Source of the DNA: an uncultured Aquimarina sp.
GTDB taxonomy: Bacteria; Bacteroidota; Bacteroidia; Flavobacteriales; Flavobacteriaceae
Assembly (NCBI GenBank): GCA_947503835.1
Contig: CANNFM010000004.1
Location: 186,001-250,000 of the forward strand
Reading direction: 5' to 3'
DNA: 64,000 nucleotides
The notes below the pieces were generated by a model that did not search any database, was not told the DNA's origin, and worked only from the letters and a program-made list of their open reading frames with translations. The translations under genes and the position numbers were made by a program. Positions 28,713 to 38,114 of the stretch are shown here, piece after piece. Within the stretch, counting starts at the first letter, position 1. Each line of letters opens with the position of its first letter.

Positions 28713-28729
28713 CTATAAACTGAATATTT

Positions 28730-29158
28730 ATGAATAAACCAACAGGAACTCCTTGGGACTTCTCAAATGAATATGTTTCACCAAATGGATATCATAAGTT
28801 AGAATATGGTTATGTAGCAGAAATAGGAATGGGAGGGCCTTTATCTGGAGAATGCTTCTTAGAAACAAATAATCGTAAATTAAAATTAGAAGGGATCTTT
28901 GGTGGACCTGTTGTTTGGAATAATCTATCTGATAAGGTGGCTATTCCATTTTGGACAAAAAGTAGACTTCAAAAGTTAGCCATAATCGATATTCCTAAAA
29001 TGAGTATTTCTATTTCAGAAAGGGATTTTAGAGTAATCAAGTTAAGTAAGTTCGAGGGTTATATAGTTTCAGGAATTGATAGTCCAATCTATCGAACTAA
29101 AAAAATTGAATTTGACATAGAGAAAGAAAAATTTGAACGAACAATTGGAATTAAATAA
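28730..29158 (+). CDS. Hypothetical protein
   Basis: 142 residues, beta-rich (EIGMGGPLSGECFLETNNRK, LEGIFGGPVVWNNLSDKVAI). It resembles small orphan or immunity-like proteins of Flavobacteriia, but I recognise no named family. No signal peptide. Confidence 0.5.
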   Translation: MNKPTGTPWDFSNEYVSPNGYHKLEYGYVAEIGMGGPLSGECFLETNNRKLKLEGIFGGPVVWNNLSDKVAIPFWTKSRLQKLAIIDIPKMSISISERDFRVIKLSKFEGYIVSGIDSPIYRTKKIEFDIEKEKFERTIGIK

Positions 29159-29273
29159 AAACTCGCAACGAAAATTTTCGAATATAAAGTTGTTGAAGCT
29201 GAATGGATAATAAAATGAATATTATTATATCAGTTATAGAAGCTACTTGTTGGAAAGACAGGAACAAAACATT

Positions 29274-29462
29274 TCACTCCTTCACCCCAAACGCCTGAAA
29301 CACCATTCGTACTTCATAAGGATACAATAACTGCCGTCGCCCAGTATCCAACCCTTCAATTTCTTTAAGTTTTAACCTAAGGGTTTCTCTACTAATTCCA
29401 AAACGTAAAGCCAGTTCTGCTTTACTCCAAAATCTCATTTCCATAGTATCATTTAAGTTCAT
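29274..29462 (-). CDS. Small HTH protein
   Basis: 62 residues from the ATG at 29462 (a TTG at 29483 would add seven). FWSKAELALRFGISRETLRL followed by LKLKEIEGLD is a helix-turn-helix. It stands divergent to the structural operon at 29635 and resembles in size and layout the HTH protein that closes that operon at 39492. Likely regulator of the operon. Confidence 0.6.
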   Translation of the reverse strand: MNLNDTMEMRFWSKAELALRFGISRETLRLKLKEIEGLDTGRRQLLYPYEVRMVFQAFGVKE

Positions 29463-29634
29463 TTTGATCTGTTTCAAACCCAAAGCACCAAGTGTTTACT
29501 TGTAAACTAAACAAAGGTTTAAAACATGACTAAGCTACCATAAGTTCTACAAAAACCCATAACTAAAACAGGCTTATACAAGCTCATTTGTAAGCTATCC
29601 CCAAACAATATTTCTTTGGGGAAAACAACGAATT

Positions 29635-30096
29635 ATGTTCAAATGGATTGCTGGTGGATTGGCTGCTTTTTTCTCAATACGATACTTGTCCCGATTACAA
29701 CGGGCCAGTACCAATATCACCTCGCGGATTCGAGTAAACATTCACAAGGTCAACCTAACGGGTATTGAATTAACAGCTGAGGTCAAACTCCAGAATCCGA
29801 ATCCAATCACACTACAACTGCAACATCCATTTGTCAAGATTTTGTTCAAGGATAAAATCCTGGGAACATCTGTAGTTGAAAACTCAGTTATCGAGATTGC
29901 AGAGAACAGCGAGAAGACCTTCAATCTTAGGATTCAATCAGCAGGCTGGCTTACCCTAATCCAGATTCTCGGAACCAAGGTGGTGAGTGATATCCGATCA
30001 GGCAATCCCATACAATTGAATATACAAACGCAAGTGACCACCAGGGTTAATGGGCTGCCGTATGAGAAGACTGATAACATTTTAGTACAACTTTAA
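29635..30096 (+). CDS. Membrane-anchored LEA14/WHy-like protein
   Basis: 153 residues. An N-terminal hydrophobic segment (WIAGGLAAFFSI) may anchor it. Residues 35-150 look like a late-embryogenesis-abundant type 2 fold (VKLQNPNPITLQLQHPFVKI, with the usual NPN motif). First gene of the putative particle operon; its stop overlaps the next start (TAATG). Role in the particle unknown. Confidence 0.6.
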   Translation: MFKWIAGGLAAFFSIRYLSRLQRASTNITSRIRVNIHKVNLTGIELTAEVKLQNPNPITLQLQHPFVKILFKDKILGTSVVENSVIEIAENSEKTFNLRIQSAGWLTLIQILGTKVVSDIRSGNPIQLNIQTQVTTRVNGLPYEKTDNILVQL

Positions 30097-30968
30097 TGCA
30101 GGCACAAGTAAAAAGACATATTCGTTCCGGAGATGAGTTTTCCCATTTGATCCCTCAGCCGATCAGCAAGGATACTGTGGTTGTAGGTTCAGGAAAAGCG
30201 CAGTTAAAAGATACCCTGAACCTGATGAAGCAGATGATTCAAGAAACACTTTCGGATACAACGTTACTCTCCAAAAAACTAAAAGGAAACAAAGTCCTTG
30301 ATACCTGTAGAAATATCTGGCAATTTATATACGGGCATATCCAATACAAAATGGATAAAACAGGCATTGAACAGGTGCGTAGACCTTCGCGAACATGGGC
30401 CGATAGAATGAGCGGAGTGGATTGTGATTGTTATACCGTATTTATCGGGAGTATTCTCTCTAATCTTGGAATTCCCTATACGATGAGGATTACCAAATAT
30501 GGAGGCAAAAAACATTTTCAGCATATCTATCCAGTAGTGTTTGTAAACGGTAAACAGATTGTTATGGATTGTGTGACGGATACCTTTGACCATGAAGTGC
30601 CGTATTCAGAAAAGAAAGATATCTGTCCTAATGTTACTGTTATGATTCAAGATATTTCAGGATTGAGTGGAGTGGATACGATTGATATAAGCTTGGATGC
30701 TTTAGAACAACCTAAGATCCCATTGCATCAGATGATCAGACCTATGGCAGTTTCAATTCCTAATCTATGTAGATTAGAGGATACCAGTAAACAGCCTATG
30801 ACTGCAAAAAAGGGAAGAGTAATATCGCCATTTCGGTTTCAGTCAGCACAAGAATTGCTGGACACAAAAAATAGAAAACAAGGATTAGGAGTATTCAACT
30901 ATCTGCTGATCTCTACCATTTCTGTAGTTGCTGGGATTGGGGTGATACGGTTATTAACTAGAAAATAA
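30096..30968 (+). CDS. Transglutaminase-like cysteine peptidase with C-terminal membrane anchor
   Basis: 290 residues. The transglutaminase-like core shows Cys112 (GVDCDCYTVFIGSILSNLGI), His143 (HFQHIYPVV) and Asp158 (VMDCVTD), the expected Cys-His-Asp order. A membrane segment (NYLLISTISVVAGIGVI) lies near 265-285, followed by RLLTRK, so it is tail-anchored. It could process or cross-link particle proteins, or cut peptide links in the wall. Context: second gene of the operon. Confidence 0.7.
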   Translation: MQAQVKRHIRSGDEFSHLIPQPISKDTVVVGSGKAQLKDTLNLMKQMIQETLSDTTLLSKKLKGNKVLDTCRNIWQFIYGHIQYKMDKTGIEQVRRPSRTWADRMSGVDCDCYTVFIGSILSNLGIPYTMRITKYGGKKHFQHIYPVVFVNGKQIVMDCVTDTFDHEVPYSEKKDICPNVTVMIQDISGLSGVDTIDISLDALEQPKIPLHQMIRPMAVSIPNLCRLEDTSKQPMTAKKGRVISPFRFQSAQELLDTKNRKQGLGVFNYLLISTISVVAGIGVIRLLTRK

Positions 30969-30974
30969 AAAATT

Positions 30975-32267
30975 ATGGAATTACATCGATTAGATGGCTT
31001 GGATGCTACAGGGCTAGACGACATGGATATTCAAGATATGGAAACCATGTTTTCAGGTGCCTCTCAGGGGTTTGGATTTGCAGAACAACCAGATATTGCT
31101 TATGAGATATTAGATGAAGAAGGCAATGTGATCCTGTATGCCGATGCCGAAGAGAATATCTATGTCATTGACGGATTAAATGGTTTTTTTAGAAAGATTG
31201 GAAGAGGGTTGAAGAAGTTTGCTAAAAATGTAGGTAAAAAAGTCATCAGACCGATTATCAAAACCTTTAACCGCTTTTTAAACCCTGCCACTATTCTACT
31301 CCGCAATGGGTTTTTGCTAGCTATGAAAGCCGATATGATGAAAGTAGCCCGAAGGCTTCGCTTTGGTTACCTCAATGAAGTGCAGGCACGTAAAATGGGA
31401 ATCGACATGCATAAATTTCATAAACTTCGAAAAGCAGTATCCAAAGCAGAAAAGATTTATGAAATCGCAGGAGGACGAAAGAAGAACCTGAAAAAAGCCA
31501 TTCTAAAAGGGAAAGGAAACAAGGATCGAAAAGTACCGCTTAGTGGTTTTAGCTTAGGAAGCATTGATGAGGAGCCTACTTTGTATAATGATCCCTTTGA
31601 GAAATTTGTGGTAGAGTCTGATCTGGACACTTTTGAAGCTTTTTTAAACAATGAGGTTGAAGTTGATGGTTTGGGCGCAGTAGCTACCGGAACCGCTATG
31701 GCAGCAGCCAGTGGCGCTGTGGCAACCGTGGCTACGGTACTAAGCAAGATCGGAAATATCTTCGGTAAGGCAAACAAAGTAGTGACTCAGGTAAGCCAGG
31801 TGAAACAACAGGCGCAAACCCTGTTTCAAAAACCAAGAAGACTCCCACCAAGACCTCCTGCTCCGCGCCCCTTACCACCACGTCCAATACCGAGAAGGGC
31901 ACAAATACGACCTTCCCCATTTTCAAGAGGGGTGGTCAAACCCAATAGGGCACTTCCGGCTAAAGTCAATACCGTTACACCTAATGAAAAGAAAAGCTTT
32001 TTTGAAAAAAACAAAACAGTTTTACTGATTGGTGCCGGTGTATTGGTAGCCGGAGCTGCAGTAACCATAGCTATAAAATCAAATAAGAAAAAAACAACAA
32101 AATCTGTTTCAGGAATTCCTAAAAAACGCCCTCAGCAAGGGAAGCAAAAAGCAATTCGAAGAGATACATTGGGAAGGTTCACCAAAGGGAGTAGTGTACT
32201 GCGTGGAAAGCGAAAGGCAGCTAAAAGAAAAGCTCCGGAGAAGTTAGTTCCCAAGGCATTGTTGTAA
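30975..32267 (+). CDS. Large basic protein with amphipathic region and membrane segment
   Basis: 430 residues. Order of parts: acidic N-terminus (1-60), cationic amphipathic helices (about 65-160: FFRKIGRGLKKFAKNVGKKV), an Ala-rich hydrophobic segment (about 233-258), a proline/arginine-rich linker (about 281-310), a membrane segment near 345-365 (VLLIGAGVLVAGAAVTIAI) and a very basic tail. It could bind DNA and membrane at once, as core or membrane proteins of internal-membrane viruses do. No family recognised. Confidence 0.55.
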   Translation: MELHRLDGLDATGLDDMDIQDMETMFSGASQGFGFAEQPDIAYEILDEEGNVILYADAEENIYVIDGLNGFFRKIGRGLKKFAKNVGKKVIRPIIKTFNRFLNPATILLRNGFLLAMKADMMKVARRLRFGYLNEVQARKMGIDMHKFHKLRKAVSKAEKIYEIAGGRKKNLKKAILKGKGNKDRKVPLSGFSLGSIDEEPTLYNDPFEKFVVESDLDTFEAFLNNEVEVDGLGAVATGTAMAAASGAVATVATVLSKIGNIFGKANKVVTQVSQVKQQAQTLFQKPRRLPPRPPAPRPLPPRPIPRRAQIRPSPFSRGVVKPNRALPAKVNTVTPNEKKSFFEKNKTVLLIGAGVLVAGAAVTIAIKSNKKKTTKSVSGIPKKRPQQGKQKAIRRDTLGRFTKGSSVLRGKRKAAKRKAPEKLVPKALL

Positions 32268-32349
32268 GGGCCATATTAAGTTGAATTAAAAATTAGAATA
32301 GTACTTAGAGATTTCCGCCTTTGCGGAAACAATAAAAACAAGTTTTATT

Positions 32350-32931
32350 ATGAAAACAAAAGCAAACGTAAAAAATAGCCTTCTAGAGGTAGGTAAACAT
32401 CTAAGCACAGGAGTATTGGGCATGATTGCAGGATCATACGTGGGCAGGCATTCCCTGGTTATTGGTGCGCTGACCATATTCGGGGGAGCCTACTACGGTA
32501 AAGACTGGGTTACCTCTGCAGGAGTGGGAATGGCCTTCTCTAATGGATTTGGAGGAAAACAGAAAACCACCAATGGGATTGATGGTGTCAAAGATGATTT
32601 GGAAGAAGCCAAAGACAGAGCAGTCACTTCTCTAAAAGCGATAGGTAAAAAGCTTTACCTGGATAAACTCTCACCTTCTCTGGCACAAAAGTTATCCTTG
32701 GGAAACATTGAAGATCGTCCTCTGGTATTTGTTGGATCTGATATGGTAGATGAAGGAGATTTCGACACCGATGAAATCGATGATATTATACAACGTATTG
32801 AAGCTGGAGAACAGCTTCCTACAGCCGATATCAGCCAGGGTTTTGAAGATACTGATCAGGATTTTGGCAATATCGATATGGCAGAGCTTTATGGTGTAGA
32901 AGATATCACAGAACTCAATGCCATTGCATAA
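32350..32931 (+). CDS. Membrane protein of the putative particle operon
   Basis: 193 residues with glycine-rich hydrophobic stretches near 18-60 (TGVLGMIAGSYVGRHSLVIG) and an acidic C-terminus (DFDTDEIDDIIQRIEAGEQL). The 82-bp gap before it contains a TTTCCGCC/GGCGGAAA-type hairpin near 32308-32325. Function unknown; probably a membrane component. Confidence 0.5.
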   Translation: MKTKANVKNSLLEVGKHLSTGVLGMIAGSYVGRHSLVIGALTIFGGAYYGKDWVTSAGVGMAFSNGFGGKQKTTNGIDGVKDDLEEAKDRAVTSLKAIGKKLYLDKLSPSLAQKLSLGNIEDRPLVFVGSDMVDEGDFDTDEIDDIIQRIEAGEQLPTADISQGFEDTDQDFGNIDMAELYGVEDITELNAIA

Positions 32932-32978
32932 GCCCCGTAGGGGAAATCTTAATACTCATTACTTAATACTAGAAAAAT

Positions 32979-33611
32979 ATGAAAACTATGATAAAAAGTT
33001 CAAGAGCGCAATTCTTAGAAATTGTCAATGCCCATATCTCGCTTAGAGATCAGGCAAAAAAATATGATCCGGCTATGGTAAAGGTAGCCATGGATATTAA
33101 GGAAGGAAGATTACAACTGGCTGATGCAGCCTATTATTCGATCAAATTTGCAGGCAACCGCGCTAATATCGATATGTTCGAAACTCAGGATGCCAAAGAG
33201 ATTGGGATTACCAATGTGACTCAATCCAAGTTGCAGAAAGACCGATTGTTTTTATGTAATCGTATCATCCTGTTAGCTGCAGAGATTGAAGGAGATCTTC
33301 CGGGAAGTGATTCTCTTTTGAAGAAAGTGATCAAGCAAACCAATTATGACAGTATCAAAAAAGTATCCGGATTGCAAAACGGAGTCTTTTCTCTTGTGGC
33401 TAATAAGAAAACTATTATTGATGAACGCCCGATGCAGGAGTTTGTAACGGATAATAACCTGATGACGAATTTAGGAACCTACTACCTCGAAAGTCCACGA
33501 TTTATTCGAGATGATGAAGAGTTTGAATTCAATATTGAATTAGGAGAAGATGCTCCAGAGAAAACCCTGGTCAAAGTGGTATTGGCAGGAACGGTTACTA
33601 TCCCGGCATAA
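32979..33611 (+). CDS. Putative structural protein with beta-rich C-terminal domain
   Basis: 210 residues: a helical N-terminal half (residues 1-125) and a C-terminal half that reads as beta strands (NLGTYYLESPRFIRDDEEFE, TLVKVVLAGTVTIP). No Cys cluster and no enzymatic motif. Together with the three following beta-rich proteins it is a candidate capsid (jelly-roll) or vertex protein. That is structural inference only. Confidence 0.45.
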   Translation: MKTMIKSSRAQFLEIVNAHISLRDQAKKYDPAMVKVAMDIKEGRLQLADAAYYSIKFAGNRANIDMFETQDAKEIGITNVTQSKLQKDRLFLCNRIILLAAEIEGDLPGSDSLLKKVIKQTNYDSIKKVSGLQNGVFSLVANKKTIIDERPMQEFVTDNNLMTNLGTYYLESPRFIRDDEEFEFNIELGEDAPEKTLVKVVLAGTVTIPA

Positions 33612-33622
33612 GTAAAAGGACC

Positions 33623-34015
33623 ATGGAGAGAAAAACCAAAGAAACCCGTATTACATTTTCTTTTAGGGTAAGTGAAGCTAACAGGCTCATCACGGTTGAT
33701 AACCTGGAGCTTCCCAAACACACCAAAATGGTGAAGGGGCTTCAGCTGATCTCGGATTATCCCGACAAGCTTTACTATCGTGGAAGCCAACGTATAGAGA
33801 TTGGTGGAGAAGAGCTCTTTCCGGATGGGTTTGACAGTAAGATTCTGGTATCCTCAGTAAGTGTAGCTCCCAGAGAGCGGTTCTTTGATTTAGGGGATGT
33901 ATTGCCCGGAGATCTTTCCGTAAAAGTGCGCTTTGAAGATAAAGAACATCCCAATGCAGCCTTTGGAGAAGGATACAGTGTAAGCCTGATCATTTTAATT
34001 GAAGAAAGCTTATAA
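33623..34015 (+). CDS. Putative beta-sandwich structural protein
   Basis: 130 residues almost entirely beta (RITFSFRVSEANRLITVDNL; SQRIEIGGEELFPDGFDSKI; YSVSLIILIEES). The length and strand count fit a single jelly-roll. Second of four consecutive small beta-rich proteins. Confidence 0.45.
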   Translation: MERKTKETRITFSFRVSEANRLITVDNLELPKHTKMVKGLQLISDYPDKLYYRGSQRIEIGGEELFPDGFDSKILVSSVSVAPRERFFDLGDVLPGDLSVKVRFEDKEHPNAAFGEGYSVSLIILIEESL

Positions 34016-34022
34016 ATCTATT

Positions 34023-34565
34023 ATGATGAAATGTAAAATTCAACTAAACAATAAACAAGGCTCTAATGGTGTTATAGTCCGGAGGAAGTTTGTGCCTATA
34101 CAATTTAAAATAACAAGGGAAAACCAATTTGTAAACGCAACGGCCAAACTTCCTTTTACTACCAATAAAGTGATAGGGTTGTTAACCACTAAAAGGGTGA
34201 ATACCTGTACAAAAGAACCATTCGCTCCAAGATTTTATGTTGGGGTTACCAATAACCGAATGGAAGACAGTTCCTTTCTGGAAACCAATCCGGGTATAGA
34301 ATTTACAGAAAATTATCCTCCTGATGTTGTGTTGGATATATATTCCGGCTTTAAATGGTGGTATTTCGTCCATCCAGTTTTAGACCGATTGCCTACTATC
34401 TTGTTGAATGGGTTTGATCTTGGCATAGATCCGAAAACGATCCAAATCAAAGTAGATGGCTATTGTGATCCTCAGGACTACTATCTCTGGAGAGGCATCT
34501 TGCCCTTAGAAGGAACCGGGGTATTCATCTCATTTACGATTTCATCACAAAATAACCAATCATGA
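34023..34565 (+). CDS. Putative beta-rich structural protein
   Basis: 180 residues from the ATG at 34023 (an upstream TTG at 33999 is unlikely). Strand-rich with aromatic patches (FKWWYFVHP, CDPQDYYLWRGI). Ends FISFTISSQN, like the last strand of a sandwich fold. Overlaps the next start by 4 bp. Confidence 0.45.
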   Translation: MMKCKIQLNNKQGSNGVIVRRKFVPIQFKITRENQFVNATAKLPFTTNKVIGLLTTKRVNTCTKEPFAPRFYVGVTNNRMEDSSFLETNPGIEFTENYPPDVVLDIYSGFKWWYFVHPVLDRLPTILLNGFDLGIDPKTIQIKVDGYCDPQDYYLWRGILPLEGTGVFISFTISSQNNQS

Positions 34566-34855
34566 TACTAGGCACCTTATCCCTTCAGCAAAAAAGAGGA
34601 GTATTTTACAATGAAGTACAAGTGGAATCTGAAGATCGATTTTCAGAGATAGAAAACACGAAGTTAAGCGGAGTGTCTCTTCCTTCAGATCAGGATAGAA
34701 CAGAAACCTTTACGATCACCCCTGTAGCCGAATCCGGTGATACAGATTACATCACTGCAACTTTTGAAGATGATGGAAAAGCCAACTACCCATATGAGGT
34801 GACGGTTTGGTTGTTGATAGAAGAAGTCTCAGCCCATAATAGGCATTTAAAATAG
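34562..34855 (+). CDS. Small beta-rich structural-type protein
   Basis: 97 residues; strands near RGVFYNEVQV, TETFTITPVAES and YEVTVWLLIEEV. Its end resembles that of the protein at 33623 (SLIILIEES), which hints at related folds. Coupled to the previous gene by an ATGA overlap. Confidence 0.45.
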   Translation: MILGTLSLQQKRGVFYNEVQVESEDRFSEIENTKLSGVSLPSDQDRTETFTITPVAESGDTDYITATFEDDGKANYPYEVTVWLLIEEVSAHNRHLK

Positions 34856-34937
34856 AGTATTAACTGGGTGTCCATCTTGCGGAAGTAACATATACAACAC
34901 TTCCATAAGAGTGAGATACCAAAAGACACAATGTGTC

Positions 34938-35300
34938 ATGAGAGAGGAATTTGCATTACAATATGCCGAGAGAAGGGCAAAAGAAAAAGATTTTGAGAAC
35001 TACAGGGTAGTATACCGTGATTTTACCATTCCTAAAAATGGCACATTACGGTTTCAGGCCCATAATGAGATATGGCTGATCACACATATCTCGTGGGGAT
35101 TGATTGTCAAGTCAGATTATGGGCAATACAACAATTGGTTTAAACAAGGGATCAACGAAAATTCCCATGAACATGCGGGGCGGATTGAAATTACCAATGT
35201 TAGAAAATACCAGCGTACCATACGCTTTATTCAGGTCATCTTAAAAACCAAAGACGATGGAAGCAAGACAGAGAAAACCGGGATCAGTACGATTGACTGA
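34938..35300 (+). CDS. Beta-rich hypothetical protein of the operon
   Basis: 120 residues from the ATG at 34938; a GTG at 34911 would add nine. Strand-rich (VVYRDFTIPKNGTLRFQAHN; IWLITHISWGLIVKSDYG). Overlaps the next gene by 44 bp in another frame, tight packing typical of viral genomes. Confidence 0.45.
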   Translation: MREEFALQYAERRAKEKDFENYRVVYRDFTIPKNGTLRFQAHNEIWLITHISWGLIVKSDYGQYNNWFKQGINENSHEHAGRIEITNVRKYQRTIRFIQVILKTKDDGSKTEKTGISTID

Positions 35301-36087
35301 TCAGCAGTATGAGGAAATGCATCGTTTGGGGATTTCCAGTGAAAGTGCCTATGTGAAATACAAACTCAGCACTGCACAAAATAAGCTTGATGCACTCAAA
35401 ACACCGGAACAACATACACAGGTAAGGACACTGCCTGTAGTACAGGAAAGACAATCCTCTTCGCCTATGGATGATAAGTTGACCATTCAGCGATTGGTTA
35501 TGGAGAATCAGAGTTTACAAAGTAAACTCGATGAAATTTCAGAAAGCAATCGCGAAACTTTAAACGGTGTAAGCCAAAGAGTACATACAATGCTTCAGGA
35601 TGAACTAATGAAGCGGGATTTTGAAGCCCTTAAAAAATCTCACTCAGAGTCCGAAAGACAGATAATCGTATTGGAAGAAAAACTGGAAAAAGCTAACAAA
35701 GAGACTGAAACCAAACAAGAGGAGATCGAAGCCCTGGTTAAAAAATTAGGATTTGTAGAATTAGGAAAAGCCCTGCTTCCCGGTGCGATCTCTGGATTAG
35801 CCAAACAATACCCCAATCAGATGAAGGGGATTGCAGGAACACTGGGAAGCCTCGGCTTATCAGGTGTCACAGACACTACGGAAAATAATGTTGATGAAAA
35901 TCAGGATCATCTTTTGCAAGTTTTAAGTTATCTCCATGAGGTATTTACCGAAGAACAATTTGAACAGGTGGTGCAGCTCATGATTCAGTTAGGAGAGCAG
36001 ATTAAAGAGGATGACAATCTTATTCAAAAGATCGGGTATTACCTGACTCAACTTAAAGAGAAAAAACAAAACAGCAATAACATATGA
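35257..36087 (+). CDS. Coiled-coil protein
   Basis: 276 residues. A long coiled coil runs from about 65 to 170 (RLVMENQSLQSKLDEISESN; EKANKETETKQEEIEALVKK), followed by a short Gly-rich segment (GLAKQYPNQMKGIAGTLGSL) and a helical C-terminus. Possibly a scaffold or spike-stalk protein. No named family. Confidence 0.5.
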   Translation: MEARQRKPGSVRLTDQQYEEMHRLGISSESAYVKYKLSTAQNKLDALKTPEQHTQVRTLPVVQERQSSSPMDDKLTIQRLVMENQSLQSKLDEISESNRETLNGVSQRVHTMLQDELMKRDFEALKKSHSESERQIIVLEEKLEKANKETETKQEEIEALVKKLGFVELGKALLPGAISGLAKQYPNQMKGIAGTLGSLGLSGVTDTTENNVDENQDHLLQVLSYLHEVFTEEQFEQVVQLMIQLGEQIKEDDNLIQKIGYYLTQLKEKKQNSNNI

Positions 36088-36266
36088 ACGCACAAATTAC
36101 GATACAAGTTGAGGTAAAAGACAAAGCCGAAGCACATCAGGTAAAAAAGGCCTTGGAAACCATGAACAAGCATTTCAAGGCAAAAGGCATCGTTAAAATG
36201 GAACAGTTGTTTTTAAGAGATGCTTTTATCCGTAATCTGGTTAAAATGAAAATCAATAAAAGATAA
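36084..36266 (+). CDS. Small hypothetical protein
   Basis: 60 residues; alternating strand-helix pattern (ITIQVEVKDKAEAHQVKKAL) like a small ferredoxin-type fold. Starts and stops overlap both neighbours (ATGA and TAATG). Confidence 0.45.
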   Translation: MNAQITIQVEVKDKAEAHQVKKALETMNKHFKAKGIVKMEQLFLRDAFIRNLVKMKINKR

Positions 36267-36694
36267 TGGCAATACCCGCAGCAGCACTAGCAGTGCAGGC
36301 AATAAAAAGTAAACCAAAATTAAAGGTTAATTCTAAAGTTACCACGGTGTTGTTAACAGCTGGATTGGGTTTAGGGGCATTTTTTGGAGTCCGGGCTTTG
36401 GTGAGAAAGTTCAAACGCAACAGTAGAGAACGCCTGGCACTAAACGAAGGCAATCCCGCCAATTATGCTACACAACTTAAAATGGCTTTTGAAAATGACA
36501 ATGCTTTTGGATGGGGTACTGATGAGGAAATGGTATATCGCATATTAGAGCAGATACCTTCTGCTTCACAGATGCGAAGGGTGCTGAGAGCATATAAAGA
36601 CTTATATAATAGCAATCTTTCTGCTGATTTAAAAAATGAACTGACCACACAGGAGTATACAATTGCCCTGGATATTATCAATTCAAAAACGTAA
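36266..36694 (+). CDS. Membrane protein with an annexin-like repeat
   Basis: 142 residues. A membrane segment lies at about 25-43 (TTVLLTAGLGLGAFFGVRAL). Residues 70-140 follow the annexin repeat pattern: ATQLKMAF, then GWGTDEEMVYRILEQIPSAS (GxGTDE calcium-type loop), Q/RRVLRAY, LSADLKNEL about 38 residues later. One repeat only, where eukaryotic annexins have four. It could hold the particle membrane through a calcium-dependent contact. The family reading is by motif only. Confidence 0.55.
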   Translation: MAIPAAALAVQAIKSKPKLKVNSKVTTVLLTAGLGLGAFFGVRALVRKFKRNSRERLALNEGNPANYATQLKMAFENDNAFGWGTDEEMVYRILEQIPSASQMRRVLRAYKDLYNSNLSADLKNELTTQEYTIALDIINSKT

Positions 36695-37696
36695 ATGATG
36701 AAAACACAAACAACCGCAGTGCGGCAGAGAAAAAATAGAAGCACTAAAAAGCAAGCTACTCAAAAGAAGTATGTAATGTATGGACTTGGGATTGCTGCCC
36801 TGATAGGTGGTGGATACCTTGCCTATAACTTCTTTAGAAATCGGGCTGCCAATGGGAGAAGCATTCAGGAACCAATAACTCCCCCTAAACCGAGGGATAT
36901 TGTGACTACACCCATACTTCCGGTTGCATCCTCCAGTAGTTTTCCTCTTCGAAGAGGAGCGAGAGGGTCCTTGGTTCAGATGGTACAACAGGCACTTTTA
37001 CAAAAAGGAGGGCAGCCTGCATTAATCATTAAAGAAACCAGTTTCAGGAATGGAAAGCCTGATGGAATTTTTGGCAGAGGAACCGAACGAGCTTTACGTG
37101 CTGCCGGATATCCATCAGCATTAACGCAAAGTAAGTTTACGGCTTTAGTAGGAAAACAAGGAAGCACATCAGGTTTTAATCCAAGCATGATCGCCAATGA
37201 AATTATGGATGCTGCAAACAAACAGAATCTCTTTGGAACTATCAACGGTTTAAAGAAGATTAGCGGAATAGAAGAGTATCGTCAGGTCAGTACCTTTTTT
37301 CAAAATGTAAGGATCCTCAGGACAAGGGTTACTTCATTAGTGAATGCCTTGCTTAGTGTTGCTTTTAAACAAAAAGAACTGGAGAAAGTAAAAATACGGG
37401 CAGAGTTTAGAAGAATGGGACTTAAACAAAATGCCAGAGGGGTTTGGTTTATTCCAAGCTTGGGTGGTATTAGAGATTTTGATGATATAAGGGATCAAAT
37501 CGAACAGGAATGGAACCTGGCTGTAATAGAAAGATCAACGGTACTCAAAGCAGAAGACGGATCCTTTATCCTCCCTGAAGTATTGCCCAATACAGTAGTG
37601 GGCTATATCACTGGAATGGAGAGCGGAATGACAAAAATTCTTACCCAATCGGGAGAAACTGTCTTTGCCCCTACGCAAAACTTATCCTCTTTGTAA
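36695..37696 (+). CDS. Membrane-anchored peptidoglycan-binding protein
   Basis: 333 residues. A basic start and a membrane segment (about 28-46: YVMYGLGIAALIGGGYLAYN) precede a proline-rich linker and a peptidoglycan_binding_1-like domain at about 84-135 (LRRGARGSLVQMVQQALLQK; DGIFGRGTERAL). The C-terminal 180 residues are helical then beta, without a known motif. Likely binds the cell wall during entry or release. First of three wall-related genes. Confidence 0.65.
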   Translation: MMKTQTTAVRQRKNRSTKKQATQKKYVMYGLGIAALIGGGYLAYNFFRNRAANGRSIQEPITPPKPRDIVTTPILPVASSSSFPLRRGARGSLVQMVQQALLQKGGQPALIIKETSFRNGKPDGIFGRGTERALRAAGYPSALTQSKFTALVGKQGSTSGFNPSMIANEIMDAANKQNLFGTINGLKKISGIEEYRQVSTFFQNVRILRTRVTSLVNALLSVAFKQKELEKVKIRAEFRRMGLKQNARGVWFIPSLGGIRDFDDIRDQIEQEWNLAVIERSTVLKAEDGSFILPEVLPNTVVGYITGMESGMTKILTQSGETVFAPTQNLSSL

Positions 37697-37721
37697 ATGT
37701 AAAACCGAAAAAGTAAAAAAC

Positions 37722-38114
37722 ATGAAAAAAATAACCGAATGGATGCAGCGAATTTTTAATACACTAAAGCCACTATGCGGATACTTTAAAGTATGGAGGG
37801 AATTATCCTCTTTGGCAGTTGGACTTATTCTTTGGATCCATAGTGCAGTATTCCTTCGTTGGATAGACCCAACGGCAGGAATGTACGATGCAGGAGTATT
37901 TCAGGTATACCTCTTTGCAATCATTGGGATCTTTGTGCTTCATGGGATTGTACGCATTCTTATGAAACTTATCTGGCCAACTTCAGAACATTATCTGGAC
38001 CATCATTTTCAAGAAGACTTTAAAACTATATCACCATGGCAAAAACTAAAATTATCCACCTTTATATTCTTTGCTTTCTTATTTGCAGTAGCCTTTTTAG
38101 CCAGGACACTTTAA
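37722..38114 (+). CDS. Three-helix membrane protein, holin-like position
   Basis: 130 residues from the ATG at 37722. Hydrophobic segments at about 28-45, 60-80 and 108-127. It sits between a wall-binding protein and a CHAP-type hydrolase, so a holin-like role is possible. The next gene begins inside its last 79 bp in another frame. Confidence 0.5.
   Translation: MKKITEWMQRIFNTLKPLCGYFKVWRELSSLAVGLILWIHSAVFLRWIDPTAGMYDAGVFQVYLFAIIGIFVLHGIVRILMKLIWPTSEHYLDHHFQEDFKTISPWQKLKLSTFIFFAFLFAVAFLARTL

Noticed and set aside
37665..37721. Upstream TTG start for the membrane protein at 37722
   Set aside because: It lies inside the preceding gene; the ATG at 37722 follows a clear gap and begins a normal N-terminus.
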